Positions 1 through 8,340 of a DNA stretch of 34,957 bases are shown piece after piece. The position numbers and the translations under genes are program-made. The stretch comes from Solirubrobacterales bacterium (GTDB lineage Bacteria; Actinomycetota; Thermoleophilia; Solirubrobacterales; Solirubrobacteraceae): the NCBI GenBank assembly GCA_019240655.1, contig JAFAXX010000024.1, forward strand, positions 1-34,957, in the 5' to 3' direction. Positions within the stretch are counted from its first letter, which is position 1, and each line of letters starts with the position of its first letter. A model generated the notes under the pieces. The model saw only the letters and a program-made list of their open reading frames with translations. It was not told the DNA's origin and made no database searches.

Positions 1-420
1 GTCGAGCAGGCGCGCCGCGCACGCCAGAACTCTCGTCTGGGTCAGCTCGGAGCCTTGCAGATCGGTTGCCACGCGGCGCCGGAGCTGAGGCAGCGAGCTG
101 CCGAAGCGGACCATCTTCTCGAACTTCTCCCGGTCCCGGCGCTCGCGCCAGCGAGGGTGATACAGGTACTGCTTGCGCCCGGCGGCGTCGATTCCCGTCG
201 CCTGCAGGTGCCCGAGCGGGTCCGAGCAGATCCACACCTCCCTCCACGCCGGCGGGATCGCCAGCGCCCGCAGGCGCTCGAGCACCTCGGGGTCCTTGAT
301 CACGGCCCCGCGTTCGTCGAAGAACGAGTAGCCACGGCCCTGTCGCCGGCGCCGTAGGCCGGGACCCGAGCAGTCCGACCGCCGCAGGCGTCCCTTCCGC
401 TCGATCCTGGTTACCGACAA
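1..420 (-). CDS. DNA topoisomerase IB, N-terminal part (runs off the window)
   Basis: The reverse strand is open from a TTG at 420-418 to the window edge, giving 140 residues. The translation carries the opening of the poxvirus/eukaryote-like bacterial topoisomerase IB family: RLRRSDCSGPGLRRRRQGRG, then YSFFDERG, DPEVLERLRALAIPPAW, VWICSDPLGHLQATGIDAAG and KQYLYHPRWRERRD. These match the N-terminal DNA-clamp domain. The catalytic domain with the active-site tyrosine lies outside the window. By family, the enzyme relaxes supercoils through a 3'-phosphotyrosyl intermediate. The TTG start is chosen because a GGGAGAG ribosome-binding sequence sits just upstream and an in-frame TGA lies near 476. 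It is downstream of, and codirectional with, a histone-like gene. Family assignment is confident; exact start less so. Confidence 0.86.
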   Translation of the reverse strand, partial: MSVTRIERKGRLRRSDCSGPGLRRRRQGRGYSFFDERGAVIKDPEVLERLRALAIPPAWREVWICSDPLGHLQATGIDAAGRKQYLYHPRWRERRDREKFEKMVRFGSSLPQLRRRVATDLQGSELTQTRVLACAARLLD

Positions 421-445
421 GCTCTCTCTCCCCGAAAACGACCGA

Positions 446-465
446 GGCCCGCGCTCAGGCGGGCC
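446..465 (-). terminator. Hairpin between the histone-like gene and topoisomerase IB
   Basis: A perfect 7-bp inverted repeat (GGCCCGC / GCGGGCC) encloses a 6-nt loop. On the minus strand it follows the stop of the 496-999 gene by about 30 nt, and a short TTTT run appears about 10 nt further on. It resembles an intrinsic terminator with a weak U-tract. It could also partly limit read-through into the topoisomerase gene, whose start lies 25 nt beyond. Confidence 0.45.
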
Positions 466-495
466 CCGGAAAGGTCACTGCCGTCCACCGCGCTC

Positions 496-999
496 CTAGG
501 CGAGGCGCTTGACGCGCTCGACGATATTCTCGGCGTCCTTGCGGACACCCTCGGTCTGATGCTCGATCTCGCGGCGCCGGCGGGTCAGCACTCGCTCGGA
601 GCGCCCGAGCGCGCGAGCGCCGCGGCGCTCGTACTGATCGAGCTCACGGGCCACGCTGTTGAGTCGCGTATAGGTCTGGACGTTGCGGACCAGCGCGTCA
701 CGCGCGGTGGCGGCGACGCCGACCTGGATGTACAGCACCCGCTGCGCGCGGCGTCCGAGCTCGTCGATCCGGTCGCTCACCACGTCCAGCCGGCGCCCGG
801 CGGTCCGGGTCGCCTGCCTGCCGGTGCGAGCCGCCTCGCGGCCGGTCCGGCGTGCGCTGCGCGCGGTGGCCGCGGCAGAGCTGCGGGTGGTGCGCACGGA
901 AGCCTTCGTTCTTGATGCGCTGCGGTTGGCGGCGTTCTGCTTTCTCGTCGCCGCCGCCTTGTTGGCCGAAGCCTGGCGCTGCGTTCGAGTCTGAGCCAT
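496..999 (-). CDS. Histone-H1-like basic protein with a helical C-terminal half
   Basis: This 167-residue protein has two parts. Residues 1-70 are almost entirely Ala, Arg, Thr, Ser, Lys and Gln, a disordered, strongly basic tail like H1/HU-tail proteins of actinobacteria. Residues 70-167 are charged and predicted to be helical (LDVVSDRIDELGRRAQRVLY, ERRREIEH-like stretches), perhaps a coiled coil or phasin-like bundle. The start ATG at 999 follows a clear AGGAGT Shine-Dalgarno sequence near 1009-1014. I do not recognise a named family. Nucleoid association is an inference from composition and from the neighbouring topoisomerase gene. There are no membrane segments or signal peptide. An alternative is an HbhA- or phasin-like surface or granule protein. 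Confidence 0.72.
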   Translation of the reverse strand: MAQTRTQRQASANKAAATRKQNAANRSASRTKASVRTTRSSAAATARSARRTGREAARTGRQATRTAGRRLDVVSDRIDELGRRAQRVLYIQVGVAATARDALVRNVQTYTRLNSVARELDQYERRGARALGRSERVLTRRRREIEHQTEGVRKDAENIVERVKRLA

Positions 1000-1140
1000 G
1001 GGCGAGTTACTCCTGATTTCATTCGTCGGGGTGCTCGCTCAATGGTAGTAGCCGTACCCGAACGCGCGTTTGCCAAACCGGCGGTCGCCGGGACCGCGGG
1101 AGCCGGCGCACACCGGCTCGTGTGACGAAGCTCACACTAG

Positions 1141-1170
1141 TTCCGACGCGGCACCGACCGGTGGAATACT
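1141..1170 (+). promoter_or_regulatory. Candidate pepT promoter, probably leaderless
   Basis: TTCCGA (1141-1146) and AATACT (1165-1170) are separated by 18 nt, and the pepT ATG begins 8 nt after the -10-like hexamer. No Shine-Dalgarno sequence lies in between. Transcription would therefore start at or next to the start codon. This is read from the sequence only. Confidence 0.4.
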
Positions 1171-1178
1171 GACACGAG

Positions 1179-2459
1179 ATGGGCCCCGCCCCGTACACCT
1201 CGTCGCTCGCCGAGGCGCTGGCGCCCGAGGTACTCGAGCGCTTCACCCGCTACGTCCGGATCGACACTCAAGCCAGGCGCGACCGGACCGGCTCCCCGAG
1301 CACGCCCGGCCAGCTCGAGTTCGGACGGCTGCTCGCGCAGGAGCTAGTCGATATCGGGCTCGACGACGCGCAGCTCGACGACAACGGCTACGTGATGGCC
1401 ACGCTCCCGGGCACAGCCGCCGACGCCACGGTGATCGGGCTGATCGCGCACCTCGACACGAGCCCCGACGCGCCTGGCGCCGGCGTTCAGCCGATCGTGC
1501 ATCGCGGCTACGACGGCGCGACGATCGCGCTGCCGCGCGAGGGCACCAGGCTCGATCCCGCCGCGATGCCCGAGCTGGCGGCCAAGCTCGGGCACGACCT
1601 CGTCACCGGCAGCGGCGACACGCTGCTCGGCGCCGACGACAAGGCGGGAGTGGCCGAGATCATGACCGCGGTGGCGCACCTTGCTGCGCATCCTGAGCTG
1701 CCCCGGCCGACCATCCGGGTCGCCTTCACGCCCGACGAGGAGGTCGGCGAGGGCGCCACCCTGTTCGACCTCGAGGGCTTCGGCGCCGCGTGCGCGTACA
1801 CGCTCGACGGCTCGGACCTGGGCCAGCTGCAGGACGAGACGTTCAACGCGCTCGAGGCGATCGTCACCGTGCACGGGGTCGACGTGCATCCCGGATTCGC
1901 TACCGGCAAGCTCGTGAACGCGCTCCGCTTGGCCGCTCGAATCGTCGCCGCCCTGCCCGCCGACCTCGCCCCCGAGACGACCGCCGGCCGGGATGGGTTC
2001 ATCCACCCGTACGCGATGAAAGGCAGCGCGGCGAAGGCCACCATCCGGGCGATCGTGCGCGACTTCGACGACGAGGCGCTCGAGCGGCACGCCGAGATCC
2101 TCAGGAGGACCGCGGAGCAGATCGTGGGCGGAGCCCCCGGGGCCCGGCTGGAGCTCGAGCTGCGCACGCAGTACCGGAACATGCGCCGCTACCTCGACGC
2201 GGTGCCGGAGGTCACGCTGGCCGCCGAGGAGGCAATTCGCCAGGAGGGCATCGAGCCGGTGCGCGGCGCGATCCGAGGCGGCACGGACGGCTCGCGCCTC
2301 AGCGAGATGGGGCTGCCGACGCCCAACCTCTTCACCGGCGGCCACGAGTACCACTCGGTCCGCGAGTGGGCTTCGGTCAACGACATGGCTGCTGCCGCGG
2401 CGACGGTCGTGCGCCTGGCCGGCGTCTGGGCGCGGCAGCCCAGTACCCTGCCGGCGTGA
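1179..2459 (+). CDS. pepT: Peptidase T (tripeptide aminopeptidase, M20B)
   Basis: The product has 426 residues, close to the usual length of about 410. It is a cytosolic di-zinc aminopeptidase that removes N-terminal residues from tripeptides. Metal and catalytic signatures appear in order: HLDTSPDAPG (H91, D93), GADDKAGVAEI (bridging D near 153), DEEVGEG (catalytic E187, E188), the D of YTLDGSDLG (near 210), then HPGFATGKLVNA of the dimerisation domain and GGTDGSRLSEMGLPTPNLF with GGHEYHSVREW near the C-terminus. All active-site positions look intact. The start has no ribosome-binding site but a -10-like element directly before it. The last codons and the stop lie inside a direct repeat whose second copy holds the start of the next gene. 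Confidence 0.95.
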   Translation: MGPAPYTSSLAEALAPEVLERFTRYVRIDTQARRDRTGSPSTPGQLEFGRLLAQELVDIGLDDAQLDDNGYVMATLPGTAADATVIGLIAHLDTSPDAPGAGVQPIVHRGYDGATIALPREGTRLDPAAMPELAAKLGHDLVTGSGDTLLGADDKAGVAEIMTAVAHLAAHPELPRPTIRVAFTPDEEVGEGATLFDLEGFGAACAYTLDGSDLGQLQDETFNALEAIVTVHGVDVHPGFATGKLVNALRLAARIVAALPADLAPETTAGRDGFIHPYAMKGSAAKATIRAIVRDFDDEALERHAEILRRTAEQIVGGAPGARLELELRTQYRNMRRYLDAVPEVTLAAEEAIRQEGIEPVRGAIRGGTDGSRLSEMGLPTPNLFTGGHEYHSVREWASVNDMAAAAATVVRLAGVWARQPSTLPA

Positions 2460-2491
2460 TGGCGCGGCAGCCCAGTACGCTGCCGGCGTGA
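2429..2491 (+). repeat. Direct repeat spanning the pepT stop and next gene start (2 x 31 bp)
   Basis: Copies at 2429-2459 and 2461-2491 differ at one base and are separated by a single T (period 32). Both end in GGCGTGA. In copy 1 the TGA is the pepT stop. In copy 2 the GTG is the aminotransferase start. The likely ancestor was a GTGA stop-start overlap that was duplicated, moving the two genes 28 nt apart. Confidence 0.9.
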
Positions 2492-3282
2492 GCACCGCTC
2501 CGGGTTGCCTGGCTTCGCTCGACGGCGAGATCATGCTCGCCGCCGAGGCGAGCATCCCGGCCACCGACGACGGACTGCTTCGCGGCGACGGAATCTTCGA
2601 GGTGGTGCGCGTCTACGACGGCAAGCCGTTCGCGTTCGCCGAGCATCTGGCCCGGCTCGAGCGCTCGGCCGCCAACCTCCGTCTGGAGCTCGACCTCGAG
2701 GCGGTGCAGGCGGATGCCCATCGCCTGTTGGCCCGCGCCGGGCCCGGGCCGGAGCACGAGCTGCTGCGAATCGTCCTCACCCGCGGCGGCCGGCGGCTGC
2801 TGTTGACCGAGCCGCTGGCCCCGACCCCGGAGCGGATCCGTCTCGCGACGGTGACCTACTCGCCCACCCGGCTGCTCGACGGCGTCAAGTCGCTCTCGTA
2901 TGCCGCGAACATGCTGGCGAGTCGCCTCGCGCAGGAGCGAGGCTTCGACGAGGCTCTGCTGGTCACACCGCACGGCCGGGTGCTCGAGGCTCCGACCAGC
3001 TCCCTGTTCTGGGTCACCGACGGCGCTGTGCTGACCCCGCCGCTCGACGACCACATCCTCGCCTCGATCACGCGCGCGATCGTCATCGACGTCACCGGGG
3101 CGCGCGAGCATCCGTGTACGCTCGAGGACCTGTTCGCTGCCGATGAGGCGTTTCTCGCCTCGACCACGCGGGAGGTCCAGCCCGTGGCGGCCGTGGACGA
3201 CCGGACGCTCGGGGCCGGCGGGAAGGCGACCGCGAGGATCGCGGCACAGGTAGGCGCGGAGATCCGCTCCCGGCTGACTTGA
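2488..3282 (+). CDS. Class IV PLP aminotransferase (aminodeoxychorismate lyase / branched-chain type)
   Basis: The 264-residue protein has the fold type IV pattern. It shows DDGLLRGDGIFEVVRVYDGK near the N-terminus, the Schiff-base lysine in GVKSLSYAANMLAS (K134), and the cofactor-binding glutamate in GRVLEAPTSSLFWV (E167), followed by PLDDHILASITR. Members make p-aminobenzoate from aminodeoxychorismate (PabC), or transaminate branched-chain or D-amino acids. Sequence alone does not settle which. The short length and absence of a neighbouring pabB leave PabC likely but unproven. The GTG start lies in the second copy of the direct repeat. The stop overlaps the TTG start of the epimerase gene (TTGA), so the two are probably translationally coupled. 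Confidence 0.88.
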   Translation: MSTAPGCLASLDGEIMLAAEASIPATDDGLLRGDGIFEVVRVYDGKPFAFAEHLARLERSAANLRLELDLEAVQADAHRLLARAGPGPEHELLRIVLTRGGRRLLLTEPLAPTPERIRLATVTYSPTRLLDGVKSLSYAANMLASRLAQERGFDEALLVTPHGRVLEAPTSSLFWVTDGAVLTPPLDDHILASITRAIVIDVTGAREHPCTLEDLFAADEAFLASTTREVQPVAAVDDRTLGAGGKATARIAAQVGAEIRSRLT

Positions 3283-4352
3283 GAGTCCTCACGGTGATCG
3301 GCAACCGACCGCAGTTCATCAAGGCGGCGGCGGTTTCCCGGCTCCTGCGGGAGTCGCACGTTGAGCTCCTGGCTCACACCGGCCAGCACTTCGACGAGAC
3401 CCTGTCGGCGGTGTTCTTCGATGAGCTCGAGCTGCCCATGCCCGACTTCGAGCTCGGCATCGCGCGCGGGTCAAACACCTCGCAGACCGCGCGGATGCTC
3501 GGCGGGCTCGAGCCCGTCCTCGGCGAGACGTCGCCCGACGTCGTCCTCGTCTACGGCGACACCAACTCCACCCTGGCCGGCGCGCTCGCCGGCGCCCAGG
3601 CCGGCGTGCCGGTGGCCCACGTCGAGGCCGGGATGCGCTCGTTCGATCGTTCGATGCCCGAGGAGCTCAACCGCGTGGTCGCCGATCACCTGAGCGCGCT
3701 GTTGCTGTGCTCCTCGGCGACCGCCGCGGAGAACCTCGAGCGCGAGCACGTCGGCGGCGCGGTCGAGCTCGTCGGCGACGTGATGGTGGACGTCGCTATG
3801 GCCGTGCAGCCACGCGCGCGGGCGAGGCCGGAGCTGGTGGCGGCCCACGGCGTCAAACCCGGTGAGTACGTGCTGGCCACCGCGCACCGGGCGGGGAACG
3901 TCGACGACCGAGCGCGCCTCGAGCGGCTGGTGGAGCTGCTTACTGCGATCCCTGGCCCGGTGGTGCTGCCGCTCCATCCCCGCACCCGCATTCGGCTGGA
4001 GGAGGCGTGCCTGCTCGAGCGCCTGCGCCGCGGCGGTGAGGTGCGGCTGACGCCGCCGCTCGGCTACTTCGAGCTCACCGCGCTGCTGTGCCACGCCTGC
4101 GCGCTCGTGACCGACTCGGGAGGTCTGCAGAAGGAGGCCTACCTGGCCGGGATCCGCTGCGTGACCCTGCGCACGGGCACCGAATGGCCGGAGACCGTGG
4201 AGCATGGGTGGAACGCGCTGGTCGACCTCGACCGCGACGCGGCGCTCGCCGCCCTCGCCGCACCGCTTCCGTCCGAGCGTCCCCCGCTGTATGGCGCCGG
4301 CGACGCCGGCGGTCGCGTCGTGGCCGCTCTTACACTCCACCTCGCATCATGA
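3279..4352 (+). CDS. wecB: UDP-N-acetylglucosamine 2-epimerase (non-hydrolysing)
   Basis: The product has 357 residues, a little shorter than the usual 370-390. GT-B-like epimerase signatures are visible: VIGNRPQFIK at the N-terminus, HTGQHFDE, VYGDTNSTLAG (D94), HVEAGMRSFDRSMPEELNR (E116 and the PEE at about 127-129), ATAHRAGNVDD (H203), LPLHPRTR and TDSGGLQKEAYLAG. The enzyme interconverts UDP-GlcNAc and UDP-ManNAc, or the matching diacetamido-uronate if it is the WlbD member of the adjoining set. Start TTG overlaps the previous stop, and the stop overlaps the next ATG (ATGA). Tight coupling to the WlbA- and WlbB-like genes supports a role in making an N-acetylated mannosamine or uronic-acid nucleotide sugar for a surface glycan. 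Confidence 0.93.
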   Translation: MRVLTVIGNRPQFIKAAAVSRLLRESHVELLAHTGQHFDETLSAVFFDELELPMPDFELGIARGSNTSQTARMLGGLEPVLGETSPDVVLVYGDTNSTLAGALAGAQAGVPVAHVEAGMRSFDRSMPEELNRVVADHLSALLLCSSATAAENLEREHVGGAVELVGDVMVDVAMAVQPRARARPELVAAHGVKPGEYVLATAHRAGNVDDRARLERLVELLTAIPGPVVLPLHPRTRIRLEEACLLERLRRGGEVRLTPPLGYFELTALLCHACALVTDSGGLQKEAYLAGIRCVTLRTGTEWPETVEHGWNALVDLDRDAALAALAAPLPSERPPLYGAGDAGGRVVAALTLHLAS

Positions 4353-5371
4353 ACCACCGTCCGCTCCGAGTCGGCGTGGCCGGGCTCGGCTACTGGGGTC
4401 CGAACCTGGCCCGCAACTTCGCCGCGATTCCAGGGGTCGAGCTTCGTTGGTGCTGCGACGGCGCGGCTGCGGCCCGGGAGCGAGCGGCGGCCCGGTTCCC
4501 GGGCGTGCGGCTGGCCGAGGACCTCGAACCGCTGCTCGGCGATCCCGAGCTCGATGCGGTCGCGCTCGCCACGCCGGTTGCGAGTCACGCGCCGCTCGCG
4601 GTCCGCGTGCTCGCGGCAGGCAAGCACTGCTTCGTCGAGAAGCCGCTCGCGCAGTCGGTGACCGACGCCGAGCTCGCGGTCGCTGCCGCGGCGGCGAGCG
4701 GGCGCCTGCTGATGGTCGGGCACCTCCTCGAGTACCACCCGGGTGTGCAGCGGCTCAAGCAACTCGCGGACTCCGGCGAGCTGGGTGAGGACATCTACTA
4801 CATCTACGGCAACCGCCTGAACCTCGGCAAGCTGAGGGCGGACGAGAACGCGCTCTGGAGCCTCGGCGCGCACGACGTCTCCGTCGTCCTGCACCTGGCC
4901 GACGAGGAACCCTGCGAAGCGGTCGCCCACGGCGCTTCCTACGTACGCGAGGGGATCGAGGACGTGGTGTTCTGCTTCCTGCGGTTTCCGTCCGGGCTGA
5001 CCGCGCATCTCCACCTGTCGTGGCTCGATCCCCACAAGGAGCGCCGCTTCACCGTGGTCGGCTCGCGCCGGATGGCCACGTTCGACGACATGGCGCTCGA
5101 GGGCAAGCTGACGATCTACGACAAGGGCTTCGACGAAGACGCGCGCGGATACGGCGAGTACATCACCCGCAGCGGAGACATCTTCTCGCCGCGGATTCCG
5201 AACATCGAGCCGCTGCGAGTCGAGTGCGAGCACTTCGTCGAGTGCATCCGCACGGGCGCGCAGCCGCGATCCGACGGCGCCCGTGGCCTGCGGGTGGTCC
5301 GCGTCCTCGAGCAGCTGCAACGCTCGCTCGAGGCTTCGGGAGCGGCGCGGCAGGTCGCGGTCGGTGGCTGA
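4349..5371 (+). CDS. Gfo/Idh/MocA-family NAD-dependent sugar dehydrogenase (WlbA-like)
   Basis: The product has 340 residues. It opens with a Rossmann motif (VGVAGLGYWGPNLARNF), then has the EKPL signature (E97-K98-P99) and a catalytic histidine context (SLGAHDVSV, about 172-180). The C-terminal domain contains the stretch GNRLNLGKLRADENALWSLG, typical of WlbA-like UDP-GlcNAc-uronate 3-dehydrogenases and related oxidoreductases. The reading frame is open upstream, but the ATG at 4349 overlapping the epimerase stop (ATGA) is the sensible start because the Rossmann motif begins a few residues later. The stop overlaps the next GTG start by 8 nt. By context it would oxidise C3 of a UDP-HexNAc-uronate before amination and acetylation. 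Substrate is inferred. Confidence 0.88.
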   Translation: MNHRPLRVGVAGLGYWGPNLARNFAAIPGVELRWCCDGAAAARERAAARFPGVRLAEDLEPLLGDPELDAVALATPVASHAPLAVRVLAAGKHCFVEKPLAQSVTDAELAVAAAAASGRLLMVGHLLEYHPGVQRLKQLADSGELGEDIYYIYGNRLNLGKLRADENALWSLGAHDVSVVLHLADEEPCEAVAHGASYVREGIEDVVFCFLRFPSGLTAHLHLSWLDPHKERRFTVVGSRRMATFDDMALEGKLTIYDKGFDEDARGYGEYITRSGDIFSPRIPNIEPLRVECEHFVECIRTGAQPRSDGARGLRVVRVLEQLQRSLEASGAARQVAVGG

Positions 5372-6122
5372 CGAGCTGCTCGCCGGCGCCCACGTGTCCG
5401 CGCGGGCCGAGGTGGCGCCCGGAGCTCGAATCGGGCCGAGCGCGGTCGTCGAGGCCGCCGTACGGATCGGGCCCGGAACCGAGATCGGGCCCGGTGCGGT
5501 GATACACGCCGGCACGCAGATCGCCGGCGACTGCCTGATCGAAGCGCACGCGGTGCTCGGGAAGCGTCCTCGGCTGCGTGCGCGCTCGACCGCGCCGCGC
5601 GACGACCTGCCGGCGCTCCAGATCGAACCGGGAGCGACGATCTGCGCCGGCGCGGTGGTGTACGCGGGCACCCGGATCGGCGCCGGGGTGATCGTCGGCG
5701 ACCAGGCCCACGTGCGCGAGCGGGTGGTGATCGGAGCGGGCTCGGTGATCGGCCGCGGCTCCTCGGTCGAGTTCGGGACACGGATCGGCGCCCGCGTGCT
5801 GATCCAGAGCGACGTGTACGTGACCGCGGGCGTGATCGTCGAGGACGACGTGTTCGTCGGTCCGGGCGTCGTCACCACCAACGACGACACGATGGGCCGG
5901 CATCCCACCGGTGAGCCGCGTCGCGGAGCCGTGCTGCGGCGAGCCTGCCGAGTCGGCGGCGGCGTGGTGATCGTGCCCGGAGCGGAGATCGGCGAGGAGG
6001 CGTTCGTGGCCGCCGGCGCGGTGGTCACCGGCGACATCGGGCGGCGCGAGGTCGTGATCGGCGTTCCCGCCCGGGTCGTCCGCACGGTCGGCGACGAGGA
6101 CATGATCGAGCGCTGGACCTGA
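5364..6122 (+). CDS. Left-handed beta-helix (hexapeptide) N-acetyltransferase, WlbB-like
   Basis: The 252-residue product consists mostly of imperfect hexapeptide repeats ([LIV]-G-x4) forming a left-handed beta helix, for example ARIGPSAVV, VRIGPGTEIGPGAVI, TRIGAGVIVGD, VVIGAGSVIG and TRIGARVLI. It ends with VVIGVPARVVR, a typical acyltransferase C-terminus. TNDDTMGRH resembles the active-site loop of WlbB/WbpD enzymes, which acetylate the 3-amino group of a UDP-2-acetamido-3-amino-uronate with acetyl-CoA. The GTG start at 5364 (VADELL) overlaps the dehydrogenase stop; earlier in-frame starts would add low-complexity residues. The PLP aminotransferase expected between the WlbA and WlbB steps is not in the window. 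Family confident, substrate inferred. Confidence 0.87.
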   Translation: MADELLAGAHVSARAEVAPGARIGPSAVVEAAVRIGPGTEIGPGAVIHAGTQIAGDCLIEAHAVLGKRPRLRARSTAPRDDLPALQIEPGATICAGAVVYAGTRIGAGVIVGDQAHVRERVVIGAGSVIGRGSSVEFGTRIGARVLIQSDVYVTAGVIVEDDVFVGPGVVTTNDDTMGRHPTGEPRRGAVLRRACRVGGGVVIVPGAEIGEEAFVAAGAVVTGDIGRREVVIGVPARVVRTVGDEDMIERWT

Positions 6123-6166
6123 AAGGATCCCAGCTCACCCGCAGCGAGAGAAGCTAGGAGCAGCCT

Positions 6167-6493
6167 ATGGAGACCTGGGACGTCCGTGCACTGGCGATCG
6201 AGCCGCACCAGCCGCAGGTGCTGCGCTCCGACGCAGAGACCCGCGCGATCGCGCTCGTGCTACCGGCCGGCGAAGAGCTCCAGGAGCACCAGGTGCACGA
6301 GCACGCCTACCTGATCGTCCTCGAGGGGACGATTGAGCTCTCCGGTGGCGGGCGGACCGAACGGGGCGGCCCCGGCTTCCTCTCGCACTTCGAGCCGGCT
6401 GAGCGTCACGCCGTGCGCGCGACAGAGGACGCACGTCTCCTGCTTCTGCTCGCGCCTTGGCCGGGGGAGGGCCATCCGTCGCGGGCTCATTGA
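6167..6493 (+). CDS. Small single-domain cupin protein
   Basis: This 108-residue protein has the two conserved cupin boxes: an HQVHEHAYLIVLEGTIELS-like first motif (histidines around 42-47, glutamate and glycine following) and a second, HFEPAERHAVRATED. These form a metal-binding beta-barrel. There is no additional domain, signal peptide or membrane segment. AGGAG about 9 nt before the ATG supports the start. It follows the sugar-nucleotide genes by 44 nt on the same strand and may be cotranscribed, but nothing ties it to that pathway. It converges on purA with an 11-nt gap. Function within the cupin superfamily cannot be predicted. Confidence 0.82.
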   Translation: METWDVRALAIEPHQPQVLRSDAETRAIALVLPAGEELQEHQVHEHAYLIVLEGTIELSGGGRTERGGPGFLSHFEPAERHAVRATEDARLLLLLAPWPGEGHPSRAH

Positions 6494-6494
6494 C

Positions 6495-7920
<1,426 letters not shown>

Positions 7921-8268
7921 CTAGGCGAGGCGGAGCCTGGCCATCCGCCGCGGTCGCCTGCTCACCGTGGCCGTCGGCGCGATCGCCGTCGCGTGGGTGC
8001 GGAGCAGGTCGAGCAAGTGCAGTGTGGGAGAGAACGGATCCGCGACCACCGAGCCGCTCGCCATCGACAGCGCGGCGCGCAGCTCTCCGTCCACCTCGGC
8101 CAGCAGCACCGGCGGCGGTGGCGGCGCGCCCGCGCTGTCGAGCGTCGCGAGCCGGAGCAGCGCATGGTCGTCATCGGCGTAAGCGCGGCGGATCGTGATC
8201 GTCTCGGCTGCGACGGCACGCGCACGGTGGGCGGAGATCGTCCGGGGGGCAACGGGGCGGCTCGACAT
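7921..8268 (-). CDS. Small GNAT-like protein
   Basis: This 115-residue protein starts with a polar, basic leader, then TITIRRAYADDDHALLRLATLDSAG, resembling the first strand and helix of GNAT acetyltransferases. It continues with PVLLAEVDGELRAALSMASG and SVVADPFSPTLHLLDLLRTH, the next strands and helix, and ends with a basic tail (SRRPRRMARLRLA). The acetyl-CoA-binding motif A (R/Q-x-x-G-x-G/A) of a full GNAT domain is absent, so this is a half-domain or degenerate relative. Small proteins of this shape are, from memory, common in this actinobacterial group. It is divergent from the LysR gene with a 72-nt shared promoter region, suggesting LysR control. Function unknown. Confidence 0.65.
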   Translation of the reverse strand: MSSRPVAPRTISAHRARAVAAETITIRRAYADDDHALLRLATLDSAGAPPPPPVLLAEVDGELRAALSMASGSVVADPFSPTLHLLDLLRTHATAIAPTATVSRRPRRMARLRLA

Positions 8269-8277
8269 GCCGGTTCA

Positions 8278-8332
8278 ATATGCGCCCGGGCGTGCATAAA
8301 AGCAAATTGGGGTTTGCTGGACGCTGTATAAC
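8278..8332. promoter_or_regulatory. Divergent GNAT/LysR promoter with a 6-6-6 palindrome
   Basis: A perfect inverted repeat AGCAAA (8301-8306), 6-nt spacer, TTTGCT (8313-8318) lies between the two starts. On the minus strand TTGCTT (8305-8300), 17 nt and CATATT (8283-8278) make a good promoter for the GNAT-like gene, and its -35 box lies inside the left arm. On the plus strand TATAAC (8327-8332) is 8 nt before the lysR ATG, implying a leaderless mRNA. The palindrome is a candidate LysR operator. Confidence 0.55.
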
Positions 8333-8340
8333 TTGTCGTC

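Noticed and set aside
4139-6208. Long antisense frame over the epimerase, dehydrogenase and acetyltransferase genes
   Set aside because: The product has repetitive Thr, Pro and Ala composition mirroring the hexapeptide repeats of the opposite gene and has no recognisable domain.
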